Below, piece by piece: positions 1 through 8,100 of a DNA stretch of 64,000 bases. The stretch is from NCBI GenBank assembly GCA_018333515.1, contig JAGXSZ010000035.1, positions 52,322 through 116,321 on the forward strand, written 5' to 3'. Each line of letters starts with the position of its first letter. Positions within the stretch are counted from its first letter, which is position 1. This DNA is from Actinomycetota bacterium (GTDB lineage: Bacteria; Actinomycetota; Aquicultoria; Aquicultorales; Aquicultoraceae). The notes beneath the pieces were generated by a model, which saw only the letters and a list, made by a program, of their open reading frames with translations, did no database searches and was not told where the DNA came from. The translations under genes and the position numbers were made by a program.

Positions 1-46
1 GCTGTTAACCGAAGGGCTGTAGGTTCGAATCCTACCCGGGGAGCCA
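1..46 (+). tRNA. tRNA-Asn(GTT), 3' part
   Basis: The window opens inside a tRNA. Visible are the anticodon loop CTGTTAA (anticodon GTT), the 3' anticodon strand CCGAA, the T arm GTAGG-TTCGAAT-CCTAC, the 3' acceptor strand CCGGGGA, discriminator G and an encoded CCA ending at 46. The 5' half lies outside the window. AT-rich accessory genes begin directly downstream, as is usual for islands integrated at tRNA 3' ends. Confidence 0.93.
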
Positions 47-177
47 AATGTTTTTTCATGTGTCAACCAACCCATAAATTATGCCTTTAAACAGGCATGT
101 ATTAATATCTGCCTACAGTTATGGGGTACGGTAACAGCTTGGACGAGGAAACAAAAACCCTTGACCCCGCTTTATGT

Positions 178-211
178 TCTAATATATTAGACATAAGTCC
201 AATATATTAGA
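178..211. promoter_or_regulatory. tandem 14-bp palindromic operator (copy A)
   Basis: TCTAATATATTAGA (178-191) is a perfect 14-bp palindrome, and TCCAATATATTAGA (198-211) is a near copy. The two start 20 bp apart, about two helical turns. The same arrangement recurs at 3103-3136 upstream of the AbiE pair. Both lie upstream of toxin-antitoxin-like operons, so autoregulation by an antitoxin or HTH protein is likely. Confidence 0.55.
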
Positions 212-248
212 ATCCTTTGCTGCCTGAAATAGGGTTTTGAAAATAGTA

Positions 249-276
249 TTGACCAATATCTATAATTCAATATAAT
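249..276 (+). promoter_or_regulatory. sigma-70-type promoter of the HTH-NTase/HEPN pair
   Basis: TTGACC (249-254), a 16-bp spacer and a perfect TATAAT (271-276). A start point about 7 nt after the -10 would fall at 283, on the first ATG of the downstream gene, so the transcript may be leaderless. Confidence 0.6.
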
Positions 277-282
277 GAACAT

Positions 283-861
283 ATGCATCAAAATAATGAA
301 TTTAAGGTTATTATGCTAAAAGATATTCTTTTAAACACCGCCGCCAATAAAGTCCTTGGCTTCCTAACGTTACACCAAGACGCTTCTTTTTATGATAAAG
401 AAGTTTCCGAGAAAACGGGTGTCAGCCGTGGTATGACCAACATGGTTCTTCGCCAGTTTTTTGATGCCGGTCTGCTTGAGAGAGAGAAGCGGGGCCGGAT
501 GTGGTTTTACACTCTATCTACTAATCCACTTTTTAAGTATTACAGGGTCTATGAAAATCTTGTGAATTTAGAGAACCTTGTTAAGGCTCTAAAACCAATC
601 TCCCAAAGAGTAATTCTGTTCGGAAGTACCGCCAAAGGAGAAGATACCGCCGAGAGTGATATTGACCTCTTTATCCTTACAACCCATAAAGACGGAGTGT
701 TAAAAGCAATTCGTGAATATGATATTGAACGAGAAATCAAGCCGGTGCTGCAGACTCCGTCAGAATATGCGGTATCCAGAAAAAAAGACAAAGCTTTCTA
801 TGGCGAAGTGGCAAAAGGAATAGTTTTATTTAATAAGGAACCAGATGAACAAAGACTTTGA
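283..861 (+). CDS. winged-HTH plus MNT-type nucleotidyltransferase protein (antitoxin-like)
   Basis: This 192-residue protein has an N-terminal winged-helix part (about 15-75, with a typical recognition segment around VSRGMTNMVLRQFF). A minimal nucleotidyltransferase domain follows (about 100-185) and carries the core motif GSTAKGEDTAESDIDLF. In MNT/HEPN pairs the nucleotidyltransferase usually acts as the antitoxin, in some systems by AMPylating the HEPN RNase. Its end overlaps the HEPN gene by 17 bp. The ATG at 283 sits at the predicted transcription start with no Shine-Dalgarno; an ATG at 313 preceded by AAGG is an alternative start. The HTH part suggests it also represses its own operon. 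DNA is AT-richer than downstream. Confidence 0.75.
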   Translation: MHQNNEFKVIMLKDILLNTAANKVLGFLTLHQDASFYDKEVSEKTGVSRGMTNMVLRQFFDAGLLEREKRGRMWFYTLSTNPLFKYYRVYENLVNLENLVKALKPISQRVILFGSTAKGEDTAESDIDLFILTTHKDGVLKAIREYDIEREIKPVLQTPSEYAVSRKKDKAFYGEVAKGIVLFNKEPDEQRL

Positions 862-1282
862 GAAATGCTTAAAAAAGAAAAGCATCGTTAAACAGCCACA
901 CGCCGAAGCTCTAATTGGCGATGAACTTAATGCGGCAATTAGGGATTTAAAAAGAGCCAAAAGAACCTATGACGAGTTTCTGGATGATTTAGATTACAAA
1001 TGGGCAACAATTCAAGCCTATTATTCCATGTTTCATGCGGCAAGAGCTTTGCTGTTTAAAAAAGGCTACCGCGAGAAAAGCCACTACTGCTTAAAAATAG
1101 CTATCCAGGCACTTTATGCTGATGAAAAAATAATCGACCAGAGTTTCGTGGATGATTTTGATACAACCATACTCCTTCGAGAAACAGCAGATTATAAATC
1201 CGATTTCTCAAAAGAAGGAGCCGAATCTGCACTCGAAAATGCTGAGGAGTTTTTAAGAATTACTGAAGAACTCTTAAAATAA
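845..1282 (+). CDS. HEPN-domain protein, probable toxin of an MNT/HEPN pair
   Basis: A 145-residue, mostly helical protein of the HEPN type. The central helix pair has the family look, with AYYSMFHAARALLF at about 58-71 followed by a basic segment containing R-E-K-S-H (about 77-81). That segment resembles the R-x(n)-H RNase motif, although its spacing is shorter than the usual RX4-6H. The gene overlaps the upstream nucleotidyltransferase gene, so the two are translationally coupled. HEPN partners of MNT proteins are typically RNases whose activity is blocked by the partner. The exact target cannot be seen from sequence. Confidence 0.72.
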   Translation: MNKDFEKCLKKKSIVKQPHAEALIGDELNAAIRDLKRAKRTYDEFLDDLDYKWATIQAYYSMFHAARALLFKKGYREKSHYCLKIAIQALYADEKIIDQSFVDDFDTTILLRETADYKSDFSKEGAESALENAEEFLRITEELLK

Positions 1283-1473
1283 AGCTTTAAAGTCTTAGTT
1301 AAGCAATCAAACGGATAGTCTTACGATGCATATAAGCACAATTGCTCCAAAAGCCTGCGGTATAAATGTCAAGCGCATGTTTTTAGTAAAAATCCTCAAG
1401 AAGTGAATGCTCAACTAAGCCCATACAACAAAACATCTGCAAGGGCTATGTGCAAGCATATAACCATCAATTA

Positions 1474-2709
1474 CTATCTAAAGACACCTACCTTAGGCTC
1501 GTAGAGCCTCTTAGATTGCAGCAGTGAAAAAACGAGCCGCACGAGTTTTCGTGCGGTCAGTGCGGTCGCTCGGCGATGGTGGTGCGTCTTAGCCTCAGCA
1601 TACTTTCTCTCATAGTAGGCGCGGTACTCGTCGTTGTGTACGCGAAGCGAGTTGGCCGCCTCATAGAGATAGTAGCGAAGGTACGGGTTGCCGGTTTTGC
1701 TCATGTGCGTCTCTTCGGCTTCAAATTGGCCGCTTCTTCGCACATGCCAAGTGAGACCGGCATACTTTGCCAGTGCCGCCTGGTCCTTAAACCGCGTGAC
1801 ATCGCCCACCTCGGCAATAATGCCGGCACACAGTACTGGACCTAAGCCCTTGACGGTGCCCAGGGTATGAGGAATATGAGCGATCTCTTTTGCAATGGCG
1901 AGATCGGTGATTTTTACCTGGGCTTGTAGCGCCTGTATGTTTCTCAATGTTGTCGCCAGGATGAAGTTGATCGGCTCAAGGATCTTTTTATCTAGCCGGT
2001 AAGCATCCCTGGCAGCCTGCTTAACACTTTCTGCTACCTCTACTGGGTCTGTAATTGTATTGTTACTGCTTTTCTGCACAAAAGCGGCGAGTTCATCGAT
2101 ATCCGTCTCTGCGATCTCATCAACCGAGTAGAACTCAGTAAGAATCGCTGTGCTCGTGGCGCCAAAGGTATTAGTGATGATGCCTCTTGGCTTAAAGGTG
2201 TTAAATTTGAGCGACAGATACGAGAGGAAATAGTTCTTCTCATCGGTGATCTGCTTGATGAGCCGATACCGAAATCTGGTTAGTCTTTGCAGTGGCTGAT
2301 ACCTCTCATCGTGGTAGCACTCTGCCGGGAGCCTCCCAAAGCGAAGCCTATCAGCGATAACCCACGCATCGATTCGATCCGTCTTTGGCAAAAACGGGTA
2401 CGACTTCTTAAAACCTTTAACGATTTTTGGATTGATGCTGTAGACCTTGGGATACAGGTGGGAAAGTTCAGCTTCCGTCGAAAGGTACACTGACAAGTGC
2501 CACCAGTAGGTAGCTGTTGCCTCCATGCCGACAAGTAAGCTATCTATACTGTGTTGAGCTGCGAGTGCAAGGCATTTGTCTTTCAGGCCGGTAGCACCGG
2601 TGAGATCATTTGAAAATGAAAACGTTGAAAGCTCATCGCCAGTGCTATTCATGAGACAAGCCCAGTTCTCTTTTTGGGCCACATCGATGCCAACGTAGAG
2701 CGGATTCAT
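1474..2709 (-). CDS. IS110-family DEDD transposase
   Basis: This 411-residue transposase has an N-terminal RuvC-like DEDD domain and a C-terminal Tnp20 domain. Visible acidic positions lie in YVGIDVAQKENW (start), LVGMEATATYWWHL and KTDRIDAWVIADRLR. The C-terminal domain has the helix-hairpin-helix HTLGTVKGLGPVLCAGI and the conserved-serine region RRSGQFEAEETHMSKTGNPY. The start is the ATG complementary to 2707-2709, preceded by a strong AGGAGGTG. An open frame continues upstream to 2928 but lies in the noncoding end of the element. These enzymes recombine DNA as guided by a bridge RNA encoded in that noncoding end. The gene looks intact. Confidence 0.92.
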   Translation of the reverse strand: MNPLYVGIDVAQKENWACLMNSTGDELSTFSFSNDLTGATGLKDKCLALAAQHSIDSLLVGMEATATYWWHLSVYLSTEAELSHLYPKVYSINPKIVKGFKKSYPFLPKTDRIDAWVIADRLRFGRLPAECYHDERYQPLQRLTRFRYRLIKQITDEKNYFLSYLSLKFNTFKPRGIITNTFGATSTAILTEFYSVDEIAETDIDELAAFVQKSSNNTITDPVEVAESVKQAARDAYRLDKKILEPINFILATTLRNIQALQAQVKITDLAIAKEIAHIPHTLGTVKGLGPVLCAGIIAEVGDVTRFKDQAALAKYAGLTWHVRRSGQFEAEETHMSKTGNPYLRYYLYEAANSLRVHNDEYRAYYERKYAEAKTHHHRRATALTARKLVRLVFSLLQSKRLYEPKVGVFR

Positions 2710-2741
2710 AGCATACACCTCCTTCATTGGGTATAAAGAGC

Positions 2742-2988
2742 TTAGGGTGCCCGAGCTTTTCGGTGCCAACAGACTCGCCGATAAGAATTTTCCAAGAGGT
2801 GGCGTATTCCTTTTACCTGCTGCGACCATAAAAGGGCTACCATCTTGGGTAAAACATCCTGCGGTTAGAAGTATGCAACCGGAAAGCTTCAGGCGGACAC
2901 GCTTTTGTAGAAGTCCAAACGGCAACAAGTTCGAAAAAGTCCTGTCCCTTAGCGCTTAAGATATATACTTCCCGCACGGGCACCCTAA
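2742..2988 (-). ncRNA. candidate IS110 bridge RNA region closed by a 12-bp inverted repeat
   Basis: TTAGGGTGCCCG at 2742-2753 is the exact reverse complement of CGGGCACCCTAA at 2977-2988. The enclosed ~223 nt lie directly upstream of the transposase start on its strand, where IS110-group elements encode a bridge RNA with target- and donor-binding loops. The repeat could close an RNA stem or mark subterminal recombinase sites. The loops were not folded, so the assignment rests on position and the repeat. Confidence 0.5.
2742..2988. repeat. 12-bp perfect inverted repeat in the IS110 noncoding end
   Basis: Arms are 2742-2753 and 2977-2988, with no mismatch. The left arm starts 33 bp upstream of the transposase ATG. 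The right arm is close to where composition returns to plain AT-rich DNA, so it may sit near the outer end of the element. Confidence 0.8.
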
Positions 2989-3067
2989 CTATTAATTTAC
3001 TGGTTGATTATTCACTCTTAAAGAATGGTCCCTTGAGGTATTTATACGAGTTCGAATCCAACCCCCT

Positions 3068-3237
3068 GGTTTGTGTTAAAAACTCATAACTCAGTCTCAT
3101 CGTCTAACATAATAGATAGTTGTCTATAATATTAGATTGCAGATTTCTCAAAACCTTTCTACAAATAATGATAATACCAAAGCCCCTCTGTTGCTCAAGG
3201 GGTAAGCAATCGTATACCGGTTTTGCGTTAAAAACTC
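3068..3237 (+). repeat. short imperfect direct repeat upstream of abiEi
   Basis: GGTTTGTGTTAAAAACTC (3068-3085) recurs as GGTTTTGCGTTAAAAACTC (3219-3237), sharing the exact 11-mer GTTAAAAACTC. The rest of 2989-3303 holds the tandem operator, a CCCCT/AGGGG hairpin near 3184-3202 and no recognisable gene. The repeats may be remnants of recombination at the IS flank. Confidence 0.4.
3103..3136. promoter_or_regulatory. tandem 14-bp operator (copy B) upstream of abiE
   Basis: TCTAACATAATAGA (3103-3116) and TCTATAATATTAGA (3123-3136) match the consensus TCTAAnATAnTAGA of copy A at 178-211, with the same 20-bp start-to-start spacing. This is likely an autoregulatory site for the AbiEi antitoxin, or a site shared with the first toxin-antitoxin-like operon. 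Confidence 0.5.
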
Positions 3238-3303
3238 TTGCAATATGTTCCGATTAGTATAAAGTATGTTATGAAAGTGTCTATAAATGGGTCCCTACAT
3301 GTT

Positions 3304-4071
3304 ATGAAAAAGACAATATTATCGAAAAAAGACTTGGAAATACTGGAAGAGATAATCTCACGGTACGGCTACGTCGTGAGCTTTGATGGTCTGCGGGCGT
3401 TACTCAAAGACGTCTCTTATGATGCGCTTAAAAAAAGGATTGGACTTTTAGTTCAAAGAGGCTGGTTGATTCGCATCAAACGAGGGGTTTATGCTGTTGC
3501 CAATCTTGAGTCTCACAGCTTCTCAAATATTTCCCCCTTGGTGGTCTCTCAAGTTCTTGTTCCCAATTCCTATGTGTCGTTTGAGTTTTCCCTGAATTAC
3601 TACGGGCTTTTTGATCAGTTACCTCGCAAGGTGACGGCGGTATCTACCGCAAACCCCAAGATGTATAATTTCCAAAACCTTGAATACCAATTCGTAAAAA
3701 CAAAACCTGAAATGCTGACCGGCTTTATCCAAATAACGGTTGATAATCAGCAAGCGAAAGTTGCTGAGCTTGAAAAGGCCTTGCTTGATTTTCTTCAGTT
3801 TAGAAAGGATAGCTATACAGTCGACCTGATCCTGGAGAAATTAAAAGAAGCTAATGGCGAAATCAATCCCCAAAAAATGGCCGACTATGCAAGTCTCTAT
3901 CCGATCACCATTCAAAGAAGAATCGGTTTTCTTTTGGACATCTCAGGCATTGATTCAAGCCGGCTTTTCGAGAATATAAAAAACACGCCTGGGTTTGCAA
4001 AGCTCACAAAGAATTCTACCAAATTTAATTCCAAATGGAGACTCTACTATGAAGATCGATTTGTTAAGTAA
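3304..4071 (+). CDS. abiEi: AbiEi-family antitoxin/transcriptional repressor
   Basis: This 255-residue protein has an N-terminal winged-helix domain (about 10-75, ending LIRIKRGVYAVANLE, the classic AbiEi pattern in which the wing is followed by R-G-x-Y). A C-terminal region of the AbiEi type follows. AbiEi proteins bind inverted repeats upstream of their operon and neutralise the AbiEii nucleotidyltransferase toxin at the regulatory level (a type IV system). The ATG at 3304 gives the conserved start MKKTILSKKD; further in-frame starts exist at 3238 and 3271, none with a good ribosome-binding site. Its 3' end overlaps abiEii by 23 bp. The tandem operator at 3103-3136 fits autoregulation. Confidence 0.8.
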   Translation: MKKTILSKKDLEILEEIISRYGYVVSFDGLRALLKDVSYDALKKRIGLLVQRGWLIRIKRGVYAVANLESHSFSNISPLVVSQVLVPNSYVSFEFSLNYYGLFDQLPRKVTAVSTANPKMYNFQNLEYQFVKTKPEMLTGFIQITVDNQQAKVAELEKALLDFLQFRKDSYTVDLILEKLKEANGEINPQKMADYASLYPITIQRRIGFLLDISGIDSSRLFENIKNTPGFAKLTKNSTKFNSKWRLYYEDRFVK

Positions 4072-4804
4072 ATCCCAGCTCTCCATTGCAAATAAGAATA
4101 ACTTTCGCTATCCCTTAGCCATTGCCGAAAAGGATTATCTTTTGGCGGTTGTTTTGCAAATAATCTACAATTCACCACTCAAAGACACGCTCATCTTTAA
4201 AGGCGGCACGGCGATTCACCATCTCTACCTTAACCAGCTGAGGTTCTCCGAAGACCTTGACTTTGCGACAGCTCAAGCTTTAACTATCGACGATATAAAA
4301 GAGGTTTTTGAGCCATATGATTTTTTGGAGGTCGTGAAATTCTATCATTCAGATTTTGCCTTAAAGATTGAGCGATTAAAGTTTACCGGTCCTCTGGAGC
4401 AGCCCAACTCAATAAAAATCGACATCGACTTAACGCAAAGACTCATTCTGCCAGCTCAAAAAAGAGCGTACCGAAATATTTATGGGGTGTCGGCCACGGT
4501 TTTAAGCATGGATTTAAAAGAAATTTGTGCCGAGAAAGTGCGGGCCATTAATGAGCGGGCAAGATATCGAGATTTTTATGACCTGGCTTTAGTTTTAAAA
4601 GAACACAATATTGAAGCAAAAGAGATCGTTGAGATACTAAAGCAAAAAGAACTAAGAAAGCCATTAAGTAAAAACTCGATTCTAGGGAATCTGCAAATAA
4701 CCGAAGAAGCAAGGCAATCCGGCGCTGAGAATCTTTATTATAGGGAAGAGATTGCTTTGAATGAGATAAAGAAGGCATTGGATGGGCTTCTTTATCGTCT
4801 TTAG
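4049..4804 (+). CDS. abiEii: AbiEii-family nucleotidyltransferase toxin
   Basis: This 251-residue protein carries the AbiEii/AbiGii toxin signature: FKGGTAIHHLY (about 48-58) and RFSEDLDFAT (about 64-73), which are the nucleotide-binding and catalytic motifs of this polymerase-beta-like superfamily. A later conserved segment is AEKVRAINERARYRDFYDL. Characterised relatives transfer nucleotides to tRNA acceptor ends and block growth on phage infection. The start at 4049 has GGAG upstream and overlaps the end of abiEi. The length is normal for a compact AbiEii, so the pair appears functional and is probably a phage-defence or island-maintenance module. Confidence 0.85.
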   Translation: MKIDLLSKSQLSIANKNNFRYPLAIAEKDYLLAVVLQIIYNSPLKDTLIFKGGTAIHHLYLNQLRFSEDLDFATAQALTIDDIKEVFEPYDFLEVVKFYHSDFALKIERLKFTGPLEQPNSIKIDIDLTQRLILPAQKRAYRNIYGVSATVLSMDLKEICAEKVRAINERARYRDFYDLALVLKEHNIEAKEIVEILKQKELRKPLSKNSILGNLQITEEARQSGAENLYYREEIALNEIKKALDGLLYRL

Positions 4805-4859
4805 ACAAGACACCCCCATGCATTACCGGTATCCATGCTTAAAGAAAGGGTTTTAGGAC

Positions 4860-5183
4860 ATGCAAATATCTATCAACGACTTGGAAAGTCTGATAGATCC
4901 GACAATCCTTCAAAGAGGCAAGGATTATTTTAGGCGGGGCCTGGTGACAGACCTAGAAGAGGTTGAAGAAGATAGATGGTCGGCTTTGGTTGAGGGCACC
5001 GAAACCTATGAGGTTGCTGGTCGGCTCATCGAGCACGAGTATCTTCGGGTTCATAAAATAAATCTTCCTCTGCCTGCTTTATTGGCGGCACTGTCTGTCA
5101 AACCGAATAGTAGTGATCTCAACACTTTTTCAGACCCTTTCTCATTTGCTATACTTGATGGAAAACGGTGTCCTCTGTTATGA
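4860..5183 (+). pseudogene. truncated SWIM-zinc-finger-type protein (N-terminal fragment)
   Basis: The frame encodes 107 residues whose first ~55 resemble the N-terminus of SWIM-domain proteins: LQRGKDYFRRGLVTDLEEV, then ALVEGTETYEV. In intact members this leads directly into a C-x-C-x(n)-C-x-H zinc motif. Here the sequence diverges just after YEV and no zinc ligands follow. The fragment sits on the boundary between the AT-rich island and the GC-richer chromosome and overlaps the next gene by 16 bp. This looks like a gene cut at an island junction. It could still make a short peptide. Confidence 0.5.
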
Positions 5184-8100
5184 AAAAATTTCGGTCGCTT
5201 TTATCGAAAAAACGTGTTTGCGAGCCATTGGTGAACCTGCAGGGTTCGCATGTCAGGAAATACCGAGCTTTTAGAATATTTCTTGACCATAACCATACCG
5301 CGCTTTCCGCCATTGCGGATCTCGAACAGGCCTACTACAGCGGCAAGCCTTTTTCCTTATCCTGGGCAGGCTCGCGCTATGAAGCCCTGCTGGAAGCGGC
5401 TCTCGGCGTTGTGTACGCGCTTGCGTCGCTCGAGGGCAGGTCGGTTTCGGTGCTCGAAACGACTCTTTCCGGAATCGACACGCTGATCACGAAAGAACTC
5501 ACTTCCCGATACTCCGCCGGGCCAAGTGACCCGGTCATCCCCTTTGAGCGAATCAAAAGGGATGATGTTCGCATAACGGGCGCAAAGGCCGCGAATCTGG
5601 CAAGGATCGGTAATAAGCTTAGCCTACCGGTTCCGGTCGGCTTCAGTATTACGACTGTCGCCGCCGAGAGGTTCCTATCGGAAAACGGCCTCAATCAACT
5701 TATCGCGAAAAACCTCGCGCAGGTGTCACCGGACCAGCCTGAGGCGTTCGAGCGTCATGCGGAGACCATCCGTGCCGCGATCATCGCAGCGGACGTTCCC
5801 CCGGACATTGCCGACCAGATCATCCGGGCCTACCGGGATCTGGAAAAAAAGACCCAGCCCGGGGTTCGCGTCGCGGTGAGGAGCAGCGCCATAGGAGAAG
5901 ATACCGAGGCCACGTTTGCCGGCCAGTATGAGACCGTGCTGAATGTAGCGGAAGGCGACATTCTCGATGCCTACAAGCGCGTGCTCGCGAGCAAGTACTC
6001 CTCCCACGCCGTCGCCTACCGCCTGCGCTACGGTCTTTCCGACCGGGAAACCCCCATGGCTGCCGGCGTTGTGGCCATGATCAATCCTAAGGTCAGCGGC
6101 GTAATGTACACCAACTCGCTTTTCGGCGGCATCGGCGATATCGGCATCAGCGCGGTACGCGGTCTTGCCGGACGGCTTGTCGACGGCAGCGCCTCGCCCG
6201 ACCTTTTTGTTGTTGATCGCGAATCGCGGCGGATCAAGGAGCGTAGGTTGACGAGACAGGAAATCCGTATGGTGAACCTTGAAGCAGGCGGCACCGCTCT
6301 TCAGTCGGTACCCGAACCCGAACAGAACGTTTCATCGCTCGACGATGATGCCGTGCAAAGGCTCGCGGAGTACGGCGTCAAGCTCGAAGCGCTTTTCGGA
6401 GTTGCCCAGGATGTGGAATGGGCCCTCGATCAATCGGGAGACATACTTATCCTTCAGTCGCGGCCCCTCGGTGGAAGCCCTTTATCCGGCTCCGTCGCGC
6501 CGGCCGGGGAAATCAGCGGTTACTCAGTCCTGTTATCCACCGGAAAAACCGCCTGTCCCGGTATGGCCGCGGGCCCGGTCTTTGTCCTGCGTGAGGGCGT
6601 TCCCGCCGAAAGCGTTCCGGAGGGGGCGGTGCTCGTGGCGCGGACCGCCTCGCCGAACCTCGCGAAGCTCGTCGGCAAAGTAGCCGCGATCATCACCGAC
6701 ATCGGCAGCGCCGCAAGTCATCTTGCGTCGGTCGCGCGTGAGTTCGGGATACCCATGATTGCGGACGCGGGAAATGCCTCTACGACTCTGAAGACCGGGG
6801 ACTTAGTAACCCTGACAGCGGAGCCTCCGAGGGTTTATGCAGGCATCGTCGAAGAGTTGACCGCACTGATACGGCCCACGAAGAAGCAGGTCTTCGACAG
6901 CCCCATACACCGCAAGATGCGCCGCGTTCTCGACTCGATCTCTCCGCTCAATCTTACCGACCCCGCCGACCCTTCCTTTTCTCCCGAGGGGTGCAAAACA
7001 GTCCACGACGTCATCCGGTATACCCATGAGCAAGCCGTCCGATCGATGTTCGGCTTGACTGACGAGGCTAAAGTAGTGCGTTCGATCGAACTCAAGGCGA
7101 AAAGTCCCTTTGAACTGCGGCTGATCGACTTGGGTGGCGGGTTGAAACAGGGGCTTACCACCTGTCATGAGGTCACGCCCGACGATGTCGAGTCCTTCCC
7201 GTTTAGGGCGATCTGGAAGGGATTCACCCATCCGGGCGTGAGCTGGGAGGGTTCTATCGGCCTGAACATGAGCAAAACGCTGACGCTCCTGTCTGCGAGC
7301 ATGACATCGGAATTCGGCCCTTCTTTGGGAGTGGTCAGCTACGCCGTCCTTACCGGGGAGTACATGAACCTCGCCGCGAAGTTCGGCTACCATTTCGCGA
7401 CGGTCGATGCCCTGGTCGGCGACAACAGCAGCCAGAATTACATATCGCTCCAGTTCTCCGGTGGCGCGGGGAGCTACTACGGCAAGTCGCTCCGTATTGC
7501 CTTCCTCGGCAGCGTCCTCGGAAAACTTGGCTTCCAGGTCAAGATGCGCGGCGACCTGATCGAGGGGTCGATCACGGGCTATGACCGGCCGTCGCTTGAG
7601 GAAAAACTCGACCAGACAGGACGCCTATTTGCGTCCTCGCGCCTTTTGGATATGGCGCTTTCGAATCGGTCCGACGTGGAGCGATTAACCGAGGCATTCT
7701 TCAAAGCCGATTACGACTTCCTCGAGTCCGGGCGGGACAAAGGATTAGCAAATTTCTATACGCATGGCGGATCATGGAAAGAAGCAAACGAGGCCGGCCG
7801 GCAGGTCTGTATACAGGACGGCTCTCGCGCCGGGTTCACGATCTCATCAGGCGTGGCGGGCGCCATGAACAGGCTTGTGGGGCAGGCGTTGCAGGAGTTT
7901 CTCGACAACGTCGAGGCCTACTACTACTTCCCTTTGGCAATCGCGAAGGACATTCAACTGTCGAACGGCGCGGTGCGCGTCCGCGTGAGGCCGGTGAGCG
8001 GCAACATCGATCGGGCAGGGGGGCTCGTCTTTGGTATGAGAAACGTGAGCAATTATTTCGTCTTCCGGATCAACGCTCTGGAGGACAACGCCATCCTCTT

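Larger units (their letters stand above)
1474..2988 (-). mobile_element. IS110-family insertion sequence (minimal extent)
   Basis: The supported extent covers the transposase gene and, upstream of it on the minus strand, a noncoding end of about 280 bp bounded by a 12-bp inverted repeat (2742-2753 and 2977-2988). IS110 elements usually lack terminal inverted repeats and make little or no target duplication, so the true ends could not be fixed. They may extend toward about 1300 and about 3000. A long upstream noncoding end is characteristic of IS110-group elements, where it encodes the bridge RNA. Confidence 0.7.
47..5167. other. AT-rich accessory island behind tRNA-Asn
   Basis: From the end of the tRNA to the start of the PEP-synthase-like gene, base use is visibly AT-richer than in the rest of the window. 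The content is typical of accessory DNA: two toxin-antitoxin-like pairs, an IS110-family element and a truncated gene at the inner boundary. No integrase gene and no clean duplicate of the tRNA 3' end was found, so integration at the tRNA is an inference from position and content. Confidence 0.55.

Noticed and set aside
2710..2928. In-frame N-terminal extension of the IS110 transposase by 73 codons
   Set aside because: The ATG at 2709 has a strong AGGAGGTG and begins the conserved YVGIDVAQ block; the extension lies in the element's noncoding RNA-encoding end.
3049..3067. tRNA T-arm-like string (GAGTTCGAATCC) as a second attachment site
   Set aside because: The flanking bases do not pair as a T stem and it matches the tRNA-Asn end over only about 15 positions; too weak to call an att repeat.
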